DNA from: Geothrix sp. 21YS21S-2
GTDB taxonomy: Bacteria > Acidobacteriota > Holophagae > Holophagales > Holophagaceae
Reading direction: 5' to 3'
DNA: 64,000 nucleotides
Assembly (NCBI RefSeq): GCF_030846775.1
Contig: NZ_CP132910.1
Location: forward strand, 1,522,001-1,586,000
Within the stretch, counting starts at the first letter, position 1. Every line of letters begins with the position of its first letter. Shown here piece by piece: positions 32,642 to 41,347 of the stretch. The translations under genes were made by a program, and so were the position numbers. The notes beneath the pieces were generated by a model. It was not told the DNA's origin and searched no databases. It saw nothing but the letters and a program-made list of their open reading frames with translations.

Positions 32642-33098
32642 CGGGTTCCTCCACCACGATCTCGGTGATGAGGGAATTGGCGATCATGCAGCACTCGTGG
32701 GAGGCCTCATGGAGTTCCCTCAGCTGCCGGGCCGTGGGCGCCTGTCCCGAGAAGGTGATCTCGGGACGCAGCGCGATGCGCGTCATGGCCACCTTCCCCA
32801 GGGGGTTGCGGCCCATGATCCCCACCGCCTCGTCCACGTAGGCGTCCACCACGAAGCCCTTGCCGGCGGCGATGGAGAGGAACCAGAGCATGTGGCAGCT
32901 GCTCGCGGCCGCCACCAGGGCCTCTTCGGGGTCCACGTGGGCGGGGTCCGACATGGGCGGCGGCACCACGAGGGGGGAGGAGGAGGCCGGCACCCGGGCA
33001 CCGCCGTCGAAGACCCACTCGTGGGCCCGGCTGTACCGCGAATCCACGAAGGCCGCCTCACCGCGGTTCCAGGCGATGCGCACCTGATGCTTGCCCAT
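32628..33098 (-). CDS. OsmC family peroxiredoxin-like protein
   Basis: A 156-residue OsmC/Ohr-fold protein. The two reactive cysteines are in SSCHMLWFL and HECCMIANS, as in thiol-dependent peroxidases that remove organic hydroperoxides. The DPEEALVAAASSCH context fits the OsmC-like subgroup more than Ohr. A TATAAA at 33121-33126 (minus strand) is a candidate -10 element. Cytosolic, single-gene unit. Confidence 0.85.
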   Translation of the reverse strand: MGKHQVRIAWNRGEAAFVDSRYSRAHEWVFDGGARVPASSSPLVVPPPMSDPAHVDPEEALVAAASSCHMLWFLSIAAGKGFVVDAYVDEAVGIMGRNPLGKVAMTRIALRPEITFSGQAPTARQLRELHEASHECCMIANSLITEIVVEEPVRLP

Positions 33099-33212
33099 GG
33101 GATCCTCCTTCGTGAATTCTTTTATACAAGAACGTTATTGGCAATATAAACAGATTTCGCGTTCGCGGAAGAGGGAAGGACATCAAACTTCCTCCCACCG
33201 CATACTTTCACC

Positions 33213-33854
33213 ATGGCACCCCCACAGCGCCCCTCCCTCCTGTCCCCCTGGGACCTCCTGGCCGTGGCCGGGTTCGGGGGCCTTGCCCTCTTCTACGCCT
33301 GGATCCTCCCGTCCCTCCCGGACCCCGTGCCCATGCACTTCGACGCCCGCGGGGTCGCCAACGGCTGGACCCCCAAGGCCGCCCTGCCCTGGGTCGTCTT
33401 CGGGATCCCCGTGCTGATCTGGGCCTTCACCACCGCCCTGGGCATCCTGCTGGCCCTCTCGCAGAAGGACCCGCTGAAGGCACGGGCCATGGCCATGGCG
33501 CCCATGCGGGGCCTGCTGGGCCTGGGCCTGGCGGTGGTGATGGGTTTCGTCCTGCTGGCCCCCGCGCACGGCCCCGGCGTCATCCTGGCCGGCGTCGGGG
33601 CCTTCCTGGCCCTGATGGTGGCGGGGATCGCCCTCATGGCCCGGGACTTCGTCCGGCTCAGGCCGGTGGACGCGAGCCTGGCGTTCTACAGGTGGGGGCT
33701 CTTCTACGTGAACCCCGACGACGCCCGGATCTGGGTGCCCAAGCCCATCGGCGTGGGGTGGACCCTGAACTTCGCCAAACCGGCGTCCTGGGCCGTCCTG
33801 GCCCTGCTGCTGCTGCCGGTGGCCGTGATCATCCTCGTGACGAGGACGCGCTAG
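33213..33854 (+). CDS. DUF1648/DUF5808 membrane protein
   Basis: A 213-residue protein with about five transmembrane helices. The N-terminal PDPVPMHFDARGVANGWTPK is the DUF1648 signature, found in SdpI-like and regulatory membrane proteins. The C-terminal GLFYVNPDDARIWVPK...GWTLNFAKP is the DUF5808 motif, usually near the membrane. Function unknown; relatives include SdpI-type immunity proteins, but no toxin gene is adjacent. Confidence 0.75.
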   Translation: MAPPQRPSLLSPWDLLAVAGFGGLALFYAWILPSLPDPVPMHFDARGVANGWTPKAALPWVVFGIPVLIWAFTTALGILLALSQKDPLKARAMAMAPMRGLLGLGLAVVMGFVLLAPAHGPGVILAGVGAFLALMVAGIALMARDFVRLRPVDASLAFYRWGLFYVNPDDARIWVPKPIGVGWTLNFAKPASWAVLALLLLPVAVIILVTRTR

Positions 33855-33920
33855 CCAGGTCCTGCCCGCAAACCCGGGGACCTTCCGAACAAGGATGAAG
33901 TGGCAACTCCCACGATGACC

Positions 33921-33990
33921 TATCCCCTTTTATCCCATATATCTGCGTTAGTCCCTGTTTCCGCAGGGCCAACGCTGGGGTGGGTCGCAG
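33921..33990 (-). repeat. Dispersed intergenic repeat, copy A
   Basis: About 70 nt whose reverse complement (CCTGCGGAAACAGGG, then AACGCAGATATATGGGAT, then AAAAGGGGAT) matches copies B and C at 40196-40350. It adjoins the GxxExxY remnant in the 389-nt gap 33855-34243. Confidence 0.65.
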
Positions 33991-33996
33991 CAGGTG

Positions 33997-34215
33997 TCAT
34001 TGGACGTCCTTGACCTCGAGTTCCAGGGCCCCGGTTCCTTCGCGAGGCTTCATTCCCAGCCTGCGAACCTCGATCCTCCCTTTGCCGGAATTGATGAGAA
34101 GGCAGGTAGGAAGTCCAGAGCGTCCTCGCACCCCTTCTCGACGAACCCGTGGCCCAGGGTGTTCGCAATTCGGTGGCGGAAGCCGGTGATCTGCTGGGTG
34201 AGGGGGGCCCAGCGA
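33997..34215 (-). pseudogene. Remnant of a GxxExxY protein gene
   Basis: The minus strand encodes, from about 34215, LTQQITGFRHRIANTLG and HGFVEKGCEDAL, matching the N-terminal GxxExxY core (LG-x-GFxE). After a shift of frame and loss of the middle, LLINSGKGRIEVRRLG, the typical C-terminus of the family, follows, ending at a stop at 33997. So the ends of the gene survive while roughly half is missing. GxxExxY proteins are of unknown function and are often found with dispersed repeats. Confidence 0.6.
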
Positions 34216-34243
34216 TTCACAGCTTTGGGTTTTCCGGCACGCC

Positions 34244-34879
34244 CTATTCGAACTGCCCCCGGAACGCCTCGAACTCCGCCCTAAGTTGCGCCAACTCCCC
34301 CTTCAGCGCGGCCACCTCCGCCTCCAGGGCCGCGGAACGGGACGGCGCGGCGGGTGCCGGCGCGGAGGCGGCGGCCTCGGGAGGGTCGCCCAGGAGGTGG
34401 GCGTAGCGGGTCTCCTTCGTCCCGGGCAGCCGCGGGAGTCTGGCCACCAGCGGTTCCTCCGCCTCCAGCATCAGCTCCAGCACCGCCTCCACCTCGGCAA
34501 GGTCCGGGAAGGGATACATCCGGGTGCTGCGGTTGCGCAGTTCACCGGGGGTCTGGGGACCGCGCAGCAGGAGCTCGGCGAGGATGGCGCACTCCTGCAC
34601 GGACAGGCCCCGGGACTCCGCCAGGCGGTGGCTGTACTTCTGCACCCGGCTCCCGGCCGCGCCCACGAACCACACGGCCTGGCCGTCCCGCAGCTCCTGG
34701 AGCGCCTCCAGGACGGCGGCCTCGTCCAGGGCCATCACCGGATCGCGGTTGGTGCTCTGGTTGCAGGCGTTCACCAGGGCATTGAGGGTCAGGGGGTAGT
34801 AGTCGGGCGTGGAGAGGTGCTTCTCCATCAGGCAGCCCAGGACGCGCTGCTCCGTTGCGGTAAGGCGATGCTCGGCCAT
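34244..34879 (-). CDS. yceH: YceH family (DUF480) protein
   Basis: A 211-residue protein with two winged-helix repeats. LTATEQRVLGCLMEKHLSTPDYYPLTLNALVNACNQ and SVQECAILAELLLRGPQTPGELR are the DUF480 landmarks. A Pro/Ala linker leads to a C-terminal coiled coil (AALEAEVAALKGELAQLRAEF). Function unknown. Start ATG 34879; the upstream in-frame extension to 34999 is a shadow. Confidence 0.85.
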   Translation of the reverse strand: MAEHRLTATEQRVLGCLMEKHLSTPDYYPLTLNALVNACNQSTNRDPVMALDEAAVLEALQELRDGQAVWFVGAAGSRVQKYSHRLAESRGLSVQECAILAELLLRGPQTPGELRNRSTRMYPFPDLAEVEAVLELMLEAEEPLVARLPRLPGTKETRYAHLLGDPPEAAASAPAPAAPSRSAALEAEVAALKGELAQLRAEFEAFRGQFE

Positions 34880-35023
34880 CGGCGGTCTCCTTCCCGCCAT
34901 CTTCTCATGGAGGGGCCATGGACAGGCTTTGTCGCATACCTCCACCCGCCCCCGGCCCGCCATTTCCCGCGGGCGCGGACCCGGGTGGGTTAGTATCAAC
35001 GGATGGGCCCCAATGGAGATGGG

Positions 35024-35437
35024 ATGGACGAGCTAGTCTGGTCGGAAGACCTGAACACGGGGATCGACCAGATCGACCAGGAACACAAGGGCCTCTTCGC
35101 CATCTACGCCGAACTCCACGCGGGGATCCGCTCGGGGGCCTCCCCGGCCCAGCTTTACGCCATCCTCTTCAAACTCACGACCCACGCCGAGGCGCACTTC
35201 AAGGCCGAGGAGATCCAGATGCTGGCCGTGGCCTTCCCCGGCTTCAGGCCGCACCAGGAAAAGCATGTCCAGCTGCTGACCGAGGTGGGCCTCCTGACGC
35301 TGCAGTTCGGCGACCCGGCCCTGGAAGCCCCGCGCAGGCTCCTGGAGATCCTGCGCCCCTGGCTCCTGGACCACCTTCTCAACGACGACCTCGCCTTCGC
35401 GGACTGGGTCAGGGCTTCCCGCCAGGCAGGGTGTTGA
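35024..35437 (+). CDS. Bacteriohemerythrin
   Basis: A 137-residue four-helix hemerythrin that binds O2 (or NO) at a di-iron site. Ligands appear in DQEHKGL, HAEAHFKAEE, HQEKH and LLDHLLNDD. The start at ATG 35024 (MDELVWSED, GGAG 5 nt upstream) matches the family start; an ATG at 35003 is possible. O2 storage or sensing is inferred for a micro-oxic lifestyle. It overlaps the convergent DUF4384 gene by 29 nt. Confidence 0.85.
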   Translation: MDELVWSEDLNTGIDQIDQEHKGLFAIYAELHAGIRSGASPAQLYAILFKLTTHAEAHFKAEEIQMLAVAFPGFRPHQEKHVQLLTEVGLLTLQFGDPALEAPRRLLEILRPWLLDHLLNDDLAFADWVRASRQAGC

Positions 35438-36944
35438 CCACCGCGGTGTCCTCGGCGTACTGGGCCTCGGCCTTGCGCAAGGTGATGCCCCGGGCGTGGC
35501 CGACGATGGAGGCCAGGTCCGCGCGCACGGCCTGGAGCCCCTGGGGCGCGGCCGCGGGCGGGTCCAGCGGGGCGGTGGACGCCATGACCTTCACCATCTC
35601 CACGCCGAAGGGCTCCTGCACCTCCAGGTTGAAGCTGTCGTCGTCCGGGGGGATCTGGTAGAGGCGGTCGCGCTGGATGCGGGCGTCGGGGTGGTAGGCG
35701 TTGGGGAAGACCACCACGTTGGTGCCGTCCACCTGGTGGTAGAGCACCTTCACGTAGCAGTCCATGTTCGCCTTGAGGAACAGGTGGAGTCGGTCCCCCT
35801 TGCGGTAGATGCCGCCGTCGCCCCGGTCCAGGGCCAGCTTCACCTTCAGGCTGGAGGCCTGGACCCTGGCGTCGCAGATGGCCAGGGTCTTCCGGGCGTC
35901 CTCGAGGTTGTCCGGGGCCGGCTTCAGTCCGGCCTTGGCCAGGAGGGCCGCGGGGATCCCGAAGGAGGCCGCCGCCAACTCCTCGCCGGAGGCGGCCGTC
36001 ACCCGCAGGCTGAGCCTCACCTCCTCGCCCAGGTCGAAGCAGGTGCCGCGCACCACCGCCTGGGAGCGCAGTGTCTCGGCGTAGTCGGCGCCCAGGTTCC
36101 CCTGGCGGATGGCCTCGGCGGCCGCGGTCTTGTCCACGATCTTCACCTGGCCGCAGGCCACCAGTTCGGCCCCCAGCGCCTGTTCCAGGTAGGCCGAAAG
36201 GCTCCCGCAGAAGGGGGTGTCGGCGTAGGTGATGCGATCCATGAGCACCCGGATCCCCCGGGGCAGCCCGCCCCCCAGGTCCAGGGCGGCCGTGGCCACG
36301 AGGCCGTCCAGGCCCTTGCGGGCCGCCAGCGCCTTGCGCAGCTCCCGGTCGATGTCCGCCCCGGGGGGGCAGGACACCGGCGTGGCCGCCCCGCCCAGCA
36401 CGGCCCGCACCAGCAGGGACTCCTCCAGGCCCTCGCGCAGCTGGCGCGCCCGCAGGAGCCCCGGGACGTCGCCGCCGGCCCGGGATCGCTCGAAGGCGCC
36501 GGCGCACTCCCGGGCCTGGCGGTCCACCTTGTCCCCCAGGAGCTGGAGGGCCCGGGGCTTGTCCAGCACGGCCAGGGCGTGGGTGACCCTGGACGCGGGA
36601 TCGGCCCACGCCAGGAGGGTGTCCAGCCCGTCCAGCTCGACGTCGGCGCGGGTGCGCACGAGGTTCTGGGCGAACCGGGTCATGTGCTGGTCCTGCTGGG
36701 TGACCCTGCTGGTGAAGTCGGAGGTGACCCGGGTGCGGATGGAGGCCGCCAGGGCCTCGCGCGCCATGGCCAGGGCCTGGGAGCGCTGCTGGGCCTCGGA
36801 CCCGCCCGGGCTGGAGAGGCCATAGCCGGTGAGGTACCGGGCCGCGGGGTAGGCCTCGGGATCGACGCCGCCCTTCTGCACCCAGGCAGGGGGGGCCGCC
36901 GCGAGGCCCAGGGAGAGGAACAGGACTGCCGCGGATCGGAGCAT
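35409..36944 (-). CDS. Secreted LPP20/DUF4384 domain protein
   Basis: A 511-residue protein with signal peptide (MLRSAAVLFLSLGLAAAPPA). The N-terminal half resembles LPP20-type domains (YLTGYGLSSPG..., TRVTSDFTSRVTQQ). The C-terminal third, about 380-460, is DUF4384 (GGIYRKGDRLHLFLKANMDCYVKVLYHQVDG, VVFPNAYHPDARI). Such proteins are found in the periplasm or as lipoproteins; here there is no lipobox. Function unknown. Divergent from the DUF4337 gene. Confidence 0.7.
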   Translation of the reverse strand: MLRSAAVLFLSLGLAAAPPAWVQKGGVDPEAYPAARYLTGYGLSSPGGSEAQQRSQALAMAREALAASIRTRVTSDFTSRVTQQDQHMTRFAQNLVRTRADVELDGLDTLLAWADPASRVTHALAVLDKPRALQLLGDKVDRQARECAGAFERSRAGGDVPGLLRARQLREGLEESLLVRAVLGGAATPVSCPPGADIDRELRKALAARKGLDGLVATAALDLGGGLPRGIRVLMDRITYADTPFCGSLSAYLEQALGAELVACGQVKIVDKTAAAEAIRQGNLGADYAETLRSQAVVRGTCFDLGEEVRLSLRVTAASGEELAAASFGIPAALLAKAGLKPAPDNLEDARKTLAICDARVQASSLKVKLALDRGDGGIYRKGDRLHLFLKANMDCYVKVLYHQVDGTNVVVFPNAYHPDARIQRDRLYQIPPDDDSFNLEVQEPFGVEMVKVMASTAPLDPPAAAPQGLQAVRADLASIVGHARGITLRKAEAQYAEDTAVVNTLPGGKP

Positions 36945-37027
36945 GGGAACTCCCGGGAGGAACGGTGCGGATTCCGGAACGGAGGATCGATCCTACCACT
37001 ATACTTTGTTCGCGACAGGAGCCCCCC

Positions 37028-37630
37028 ATGCCCGATGCCCTCGAACCCATCCAGAACGAAGTGCAGGACCATGCCGGAGACAGCCGGTTCAACGGGTTCA
37101 TCGCCCTCTTCGTGGCCGTGGTGGCCACCTTCATGGCCCTGTGCAACGTCAAGGACGGCAACGTCGTCCAGGCCATGCAGCAGTCCCAGGCCCGCGCCGT
37201 GGACCAGTGGGCCTACTACCAGAGCAAGAGCACCAAGCAGCACATCGCCGAGAATTCCGCCGACCTCCTCCGCGCCGTCCTGGAGTCCGCCCCCGCCATG
37301 CGGCCCGAGGCCAAGGCGCGCGTGGAGGCCCGCATCGCCGCCCAGGAGGCCGCCGCGAAGAAGGCCGATGCGGAGAAGACCCAGATCAGGGCCGAAGCGG
37401 AACAGGCCGCCAGGGACTACGATGCCATGAACGTCCACGACGACCAGTTCGACCTGGCGGAGGCGTGCCTGAGCGTCGGCATCGCGCTGGCGGGCGTCAC
37501 GGCCCTCACCCGGAAGCGGTGGCTCTTCAGGGTGGCCATGGTCTTCGCGGGCCTGGGCTTCCTGTTCGGGCTGGCCGGGTTCCTGCACTGGAACCTGCAC
37601 TCGGACTTCATGGCCAAGGTGCTCGGCTAG
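37028..37630 (+). CDS. DUF4337 membrane protein
   Basis: A 200-residue protein: an N-terminal transmembrane helix (FNGFIALFVAVVATFMALCNV), a long soluble coiled region (EARIAAQEAAAKKADAEKTQIRAEAEQA) and a C-terminal hairpin of two helices. WAYYQSKSTKQHIAE is the DUF4337 signature. Function unknown. ATG 37028 is preceded by a TATACT hexamer at 37000-37005. Confidence 0.8.
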   Translation: MPDALEPIQNEVQDHAGDSRFNGFIALFVAVVATFMALCNVKDGNVVQAMQQSQARAVDQWAYYQSKSTKQHIAENSADLLRAVLESAPAMRPEAKARVEARIAAQEAAAKKADAEKTQIRAEAEQAARDYDAMNVHDDQFDLAEACLSVGIALAGVTALTRKRWLFRVAMVFAGLGFLFGLAGFLHWNLHSDFMAKVLG

Positions 37631-37649
37631 AGGTTGCCGGGACAGGCGC

Positions 37650-38963
37650 CTAGACGTCCTGCAGATCCCCGTCGAAGTAGGCCTCGTAGGCCGCCAGGTC
37701 CAGCATGCCGTGCCCCGACATGTTGAACACGATGACCTTCTTCCTTCCTTCCTCCCTGGCGGCCAGGGCCTCCCGGATCGCGGCGGCGATGGCGTGGCCG
37801 GACTCGGGGGCGGGGAGCAGGCCTTCCGTCCTGGCAAAGGTGGCCGAGGCGCTGAAGACTTCGCGCTGCTTGACGGCGGTGGCCTCGATGAGGCCCAGCT
37901 TCAGGGCGTGGCTGACGGTGGGGGCCATGCCGTGGTACCGGAGGCCGCCGGCGTGGATGCTGGGGGGCATGAAGTCCGAGCCCAGGGTGTACATCATCAT
38001 CAGGGGCGTCATTTTCGCCATGTCCCCGAAGTCGTAGCGCAGCTCGCCCCGGGTCAGGGTCGGGCAGGCCGAGGGCTCCACGGCGACGATGCGGGTGGGG
38101 CGCTTGTCCCGGATCTTCTGCTGGAGGAAGGGGAAGGCGATGCCCGCGAAGTTGCTGCCGCCGCCGGCGCAGCCGATGACGATGTCGGGGTACTCCCCGG
38201 CCAGTTCCATCTGGGCGATGGCCTCCTGCCCGATGACGGTCTGGTGGAGGCATACGTGGTTCAGCACGCTGCCCAGGGAGTACTTGGTCCCGGGGGTGGT
38301 GACGGTGGCCTCGATGGCCTCGCTGATGGCGATGCCCAGGCTGCCGGCGCAGTGGGGGTCCTTCTCCAGGATGCTGCGTCCGAAGGCGGTCTGGTCGCTG
38401 GGGCTGGAGTAGACCTTGGCGTCGTAGGTCTCCATGAGCATCCGCCGGTAGGGCTTCTGGTGGTAGCTCACCTTCACCATCCACACCTTGCAGTCCAGGC
38501 CCATGAGCTTGCAGGCGAAAGCCACGCTGGACCCCCACTGCCCCGCCCCGGTCTCGGTGGCGATGTGCTTGACCCCCTCCTGCTTGTTGTACCAGACCTG
38601 GGGCACGGCGGTGTTGGGCTTGTGGCTGCCGGCGGGGCTCACGCCCTCGTACTTGTAGTAGATGTGGGCCGGCGTATCCAGGAGCTTCTCCAGCCGCACC
38701 GCCCGGAACAGGGGCGTGGGGCGCCAGAGGGCAAGGATCTCCCGCACTTCGTCGGGGATGGCGATGTGGCGCTCGGTGCTGGCCTCCTGGTGCACCAGGG
38801 CCTCGGGGAAGATGGCCAGGAGCGCCTCGGGCCCCACGGGTTCCCTCGTCCCCGGGTGGAGCGGGGGGGCCATGGGCTCGGGGAAGTCCGCGGCGATGTT
38901 GTACCACTGCCCGGGGATGTCCTTCTGGGTGAGGTCGAAACGGGTCTGCAGCAAGGCACGCAC
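37650..38963 (-). CDS. trpB2: Tryptophan synthase beta-like protein TrpB2
   Basis: A 437-residue PLP enzyme. The Schiff-base lysine is K115 in [10 protein letters not shown], and [10 protein letters not shown] forms the phosphate site. The N-terminal extension and residue pattern fit TrpB2, which acts without a TrpA partner, more than TrpB1. It may condense indole with serine. No other trp genes are nearby. A palindrome lies upstream (38991-39008). The 5'-most ATG 38963 is used. Confidence 0.85.
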   Translation of the reverse strand: MRALLQTRFDLTQKDIPGQWYNIAADFPEPMAPPLHPGTREPVGPEALLAIFPEALVHQEASTERHIAIPDEVREILALWRPTPLFRAVRLEKLLDTPAHIYYKYEGVSPAGSHKPNTAVPQVWYNKQEGVKHIATETGAGQWGSSVAFACKLMGLDCKVWMVKVSYHQKPYRRMLMETYDAKVYSSPSDQTAFGRSILEKDPHCAGSLGIAISEAIEATVTTPGTKYSLGSVLNHVCLHQTVIGQEAIAQMELAGEYPDIVIGCAGGGSNFAGIAFPFLQQKIRDKRPTRIVAVEPSACPTLTRGELRYDFGDMAKMTPLMMMYTLGSDFMPPSIHAGGLRYHGMAPTVSHALKLGLIEATAVKQREVFSASATFARTEGLLPAPESGHAIAAAIREALAAREEGRKKVIVFNMSGHGMLDLAAYEAYFDGDLQDV

Positions 38964-38990
38964 TCCTTCGGGACATCCTGGGGCCGGGTT

Positions 38991-39008
38991 TGATGACTTG
39001 GATCATCA
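38991..39008. promoter_or_regulatory. Candidate operator palindrome upstream of trpB2
   Basis: TGATGA-CTTGGA-TCATCA: two perfect 6-bp half-sites separated by 6 bp, 28 nt before the trpB2 start. I cannot name the regulator. Confidence 0.4.
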
Positions 39009-39043
39009 TAAACCCAGGAATTAATGTTTCAACCCAGACGGTG

Positions 39044-39592
39044 TCATGGGCCCGCGGGGTCGGGACGGTCCGCCGGGGGCAGCGCGGACCGGGTCATGAC
39101 GAGGTCCCGCTGGGGATCCGTCCCCACGACGAAGACGTGCTCCCCCACCGCCTCGAACCCCCATTTCCGGTAGAACGCGATGGCTCGAGGGTTGCGCTCC
39201 CACACGCCCAGCCACACCTGGTCCGCGCCGCCCGCCTCCGCCAGGGCGATGGCCGTGCCCATGAGGCTCTGGGCCACGCCCCTGCCGTGCCATGCCCGGT
39301 CCACGTAGAGGCGCAGGATCTCCCAGGGGCTCGAACCGGGAACGCAGGCCGGGGCGGGTCCCCCCCGCAGCTGGACGAAGCCGCCCAGGCCCCCCTCGTG
39401 CTCCCACACCAGGGTGGCGAGCCCCGGATCCCGGAATTCCCGGGCCTGGATCGCCTCGCCGTACGAGGCCCGGCAGTGGAGATCCATGTCACCGGGCGTA
39501 TTCTCGGCGGCGAAGGCGTCCCGGAAGGCGCGCTCGGCCAGGGCCGCCAGGGGCGCGGCGTCGCGGGGTTCGGCTGGGCGGAGGACGGACAT
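39044..39592 (-). CDS. GNAT family N-acetyltransferase
   Basis: A 182-residue GNAT-fold protein. ILRLYVDRAWHGRGVAQSLM contains the acetyl-CoA pyrophosphate loop (R-x-x-G-x-A pattern), and GVWERNPRAIAFYRKWGFEAVG is the C-terminal signature. Acceptor unknown. Start ATG 39592 (MSVLRPAEP); the long upstream frame is a shadow. Divergent from ybaK. Confidence 0.85.
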   Translation of the reverse strand: MSVLRPAEPRDAAPLAALAERAFRDAFAAENTPGDMDLHCRASYGEAIQAREFRDPGLATLVWEHEGGLGGFVQLRGGPAPACVPGSSPWEILRLYVDRAWHGRGVAQSLMGTAIALAEAGGADQVWLGVWERNPRAIAFYRKWGFEAVGEHVFVVGTDPQRDLVMTRSALPPADRPDPAGP

Positions 39593-39646
39593 GTCCCCAT
39601 GGTATCGCGGGGCCGTTCTGGGACAATGTCCCCGGGGGGTCGCCGC

Positions 39647-40120
39647 ATGGTTCCGGAAAAGGTCCAGAAGGTGTTCCGCGATCACGGCCTGGAGGCCATC
39701 GAGTTCGAGCCGGGCAGCACCCACACCGTGGAGCTGGCCGCGGCCCGCCACGGCGTCGAGCCCGCGCGCATCGCCAAGTCGCTCCTCTTCCGGAACAAGG
39801 CCGAGGCCTACACCCTGGTGGTGTGCCCCGGCGACAAGCGGATCCCCTCGGGCACCCTCAAGCGCGTCCTGGGCTCCAAGGTCTCCATGGCCGACGCCGG
39901 GGAGACCGAGCGGGTCACCGGCTACCGTCCCGGCGGCGTGTGCCCTTTCGCCCTGGAGGGGGTCGAGATCCTCCTGGACCGCGAGCTGGGCCGGTATGAA
40001 ACCATCTTCCCCGCCGCGGGCACCGACGCCACCTCCGTGCGCACGACCCTCGAGGCCCTGGCCCGCATCACCGGGGGGCGCGTCGTGGACTTCGTGGACG
40101 CCGCCGGCGCGCCGCTCTGA
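39647..40120 (+). CDS. ybaK: Cys-tRNA(Pro)/Cys-tRNA(Cys) deacylase YbaK
   Basis: A 157-residue trans-editing protein that hydrolyses mischarged Cys-tRNA(Pro). The conserved lysine is K44 in RIAKSLLFRNK, and GYRPGGVCPFAL is the family's GxxPG-type loop. Normal family length. The 299-nt gap that follows contains the repeats B and C. Confidence 0.85.
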   Translation: MVPEKVQKVFRDHGLEAIEFEPGSTHTVELAAARHGVEPARIAKSLLFRNKAEAYTLVVCPGDKRIPSGTLKRVLGSKVSMADAGETERVTGYRPGGVCPFALEGVEILLDRELGRYETIFPAAGTDATSVRTTLEALARITGGRVVDFVDAAGAPL

Positions 40121-40195
40121 TCCCGCGGCCTGGGCCCTGCAAATCTTGGATTTCAATAAGAGATGGTGATGCGCACGAAATGGGAGTCTGCGGCC

Positions 40196-40350
40196 CCATC
40201 CCTTTTCATCCCAAATATCGGCGTTCATCCCGGTTACGCAGGGCCAGCGATGGTCTGGGCCGGTGCGCGCATGACCCGCCTGCGCCGACCCATCCAAGCC
40301 CTTGCCCTGCGAAACAGGGACAAACATCGATGTCTGGGATGAAGGTGATG
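40196..40350. repeat. Inverted pair of the dispersed repeat (copies B and C)
   Basis: Copy B (40196-40267) lies in the same orientation as copy A; copy C (about 40283-40350) is inverted. The pair can fold back on itself with a short spacer. About 70% of aligned positions agree between B and C (eg. GCGTAACCGGGATGAACG against GCGAAACAGGGACAAACA). No gene is visible in 40121-40419. Confidence 0.6.
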
Positions 40351-40419
40351 AAACCCGCCAATCTCCGGCGACGAGCCTTGGTGTTGTTACCACATCGAAT
40401 TCAAATTCATGCCAAGGGC

Positions 40420-41073
40420 CTACCGGTCCCCATCCCGGGCGAGCACCACGTGCATGGCCTTCGGCGTGGCCACCTGCTCGACGCAGCGGTACCCCAGCAC
40501 CGGCAGATCCAGGCCGGCCAGCAGCGGCTCCCCGGACCCCAGCAGCACCGGCGAGATGGCCAGGTGAAGCTCATCCACCAGCCCCGCGGCCAGGTACTGC
40601 CGGATCGTCGCGGCCCCGCCCCCCAGCCGCACATCCTGCCCCCCGGCGGCCGCGAAGGCCCGCTCCAGCGCCTCGTGGATGCCGCCGGTCACGAAGTGGA
40701 AGACCGTCCCCCCGGCCATGGGCAGGGCCTCCCGGGGATGGTGGGTCAGGACGAACACGTCGGTGTGGTAGGGCGGCTCGTCCCCCCACCAGCCCTTCCA
40801 GGAACCGTCGGGCCAGGGTCCCCGCACGGGCCCGAACATGTTCCGGCCCAGGATCCACGCCCCGATGCCCCGGAATCCCCGGGCCGCGAAGTCCTCGTCC
40901 GGGCCCGGCGTTCCCCCCGGCTGCCCAGTCATGCGCCGGAAGGTCGGGGTGTCCATGAACCACCCGTGCAGGGCCATGCCGCCCACCCCCATCGGCTGGT
41001 CCAGGCTCTGGTCCGGCCCGGCGCCGAAACCGTCGATGGACATCGAGAAGCACTGCACCCGCAGCTTCGGCAT
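40420..41073 (-). CDS. Dihydrofolate-reductase/RibD C-terminal domain protein
   Basis: A 217-residue stand-alone RibD-C fold, common in many bacteria as an uncharacterised NADPH-dependent reductase. IGAWILGRNMF, DVFVLTHHPRE, DVRLGGGAATIRQYLAAGLVDELHLAISPVLLG form the nucleotide-binding fold. Start ATG 41073 has GGAGG 5 nt upstream. Substrate unknown; it lacks the deaminase domain of RibD. Confidence 0.8.
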   Translation of the reverse strand: MPKLRVQCFSMSIDGFGAGPDQSLDQPMGVGGMALHGWFMDTPTFRRMTGQPGGTPGPDEDFAARGFRGIGAWILGRNMFGPVRGPWPDGSWKGWWGDEPPYHTDVFVLTHHPREALPMAGGTVFHFVTGGIHEALERAFAAAGGQDVRLGGGAATIRQYLAAGLVDELHLAISPVLLGSGEPLLAGLDLPVLGYRCVEQVATPKAMHVVLARDGDR

Positions 41074-41094
41074 GGACACCTCCGCCAGGGCCTT

Positions 41095-41322
41095 CTAGCC
41101 TCTGGGCTTCCGGATCTTAAGGTAGTTCTGGAAAAGCCGGAAGGCCCCGATGAAGGAGAAGGCCGCCGCGAAGAAGTAGGCGGTCTTGTCCTTGGCCGTC
41201 ATGCACACCATGGCGGCGAGGATGCCGGCGTAGACGCACACGGCGCAGAGCCCGAGGTTGACCCAGGGGTAGGCGAAGGGCGATTTCGCCGGCTCGGGGG
41301 TGGGGGGGCGTCGGGTGGCCAT
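41095..41322 (-). CDS. Small two-helix membrane protein
   Basis: A 75-residue protein of unknown function with two hydrophobic helices (WVNLGLCAVCVYAGILAAMV and AYFFAAAFSFIGAFRLF), a cytosolic Pro-rich N-terminus and a basic C-terminus (KIRKPRG). It sits between the RibD-like gene and the DinB-like gene in the same direction. Confidence 0.6.
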   Translation of the reverse strand: MATRRPPTPEPAKSPFAYPWVNLGLCAVCVYAGILAAMVCMTAKDKTAYFFAAAFSFIGAFRLFQNYLKIRKPRG

Positions 41323-41347
41323 GCGTGCTCCTGACGTCCAATCTACA

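Noticed and set aside
33920-34168. An 82-codon minus-strand frame in the 33.9 kb gap
   Set aside because: It joins a repeat copy and the out-of-frame part of the GxxExxY remnant, so it is not a gene.
35409-36944. DUF4384 protein as a lipoprotein
   Set aside because: No Cys follows the signal peptide in lipobox position (LAAAPPA).
39593-40393. N-terminal extension of the GNAT frame
   Set aside because: It lies opposite ybaK and repeat B; ATG 39592 starts at the normal family N-terminus.
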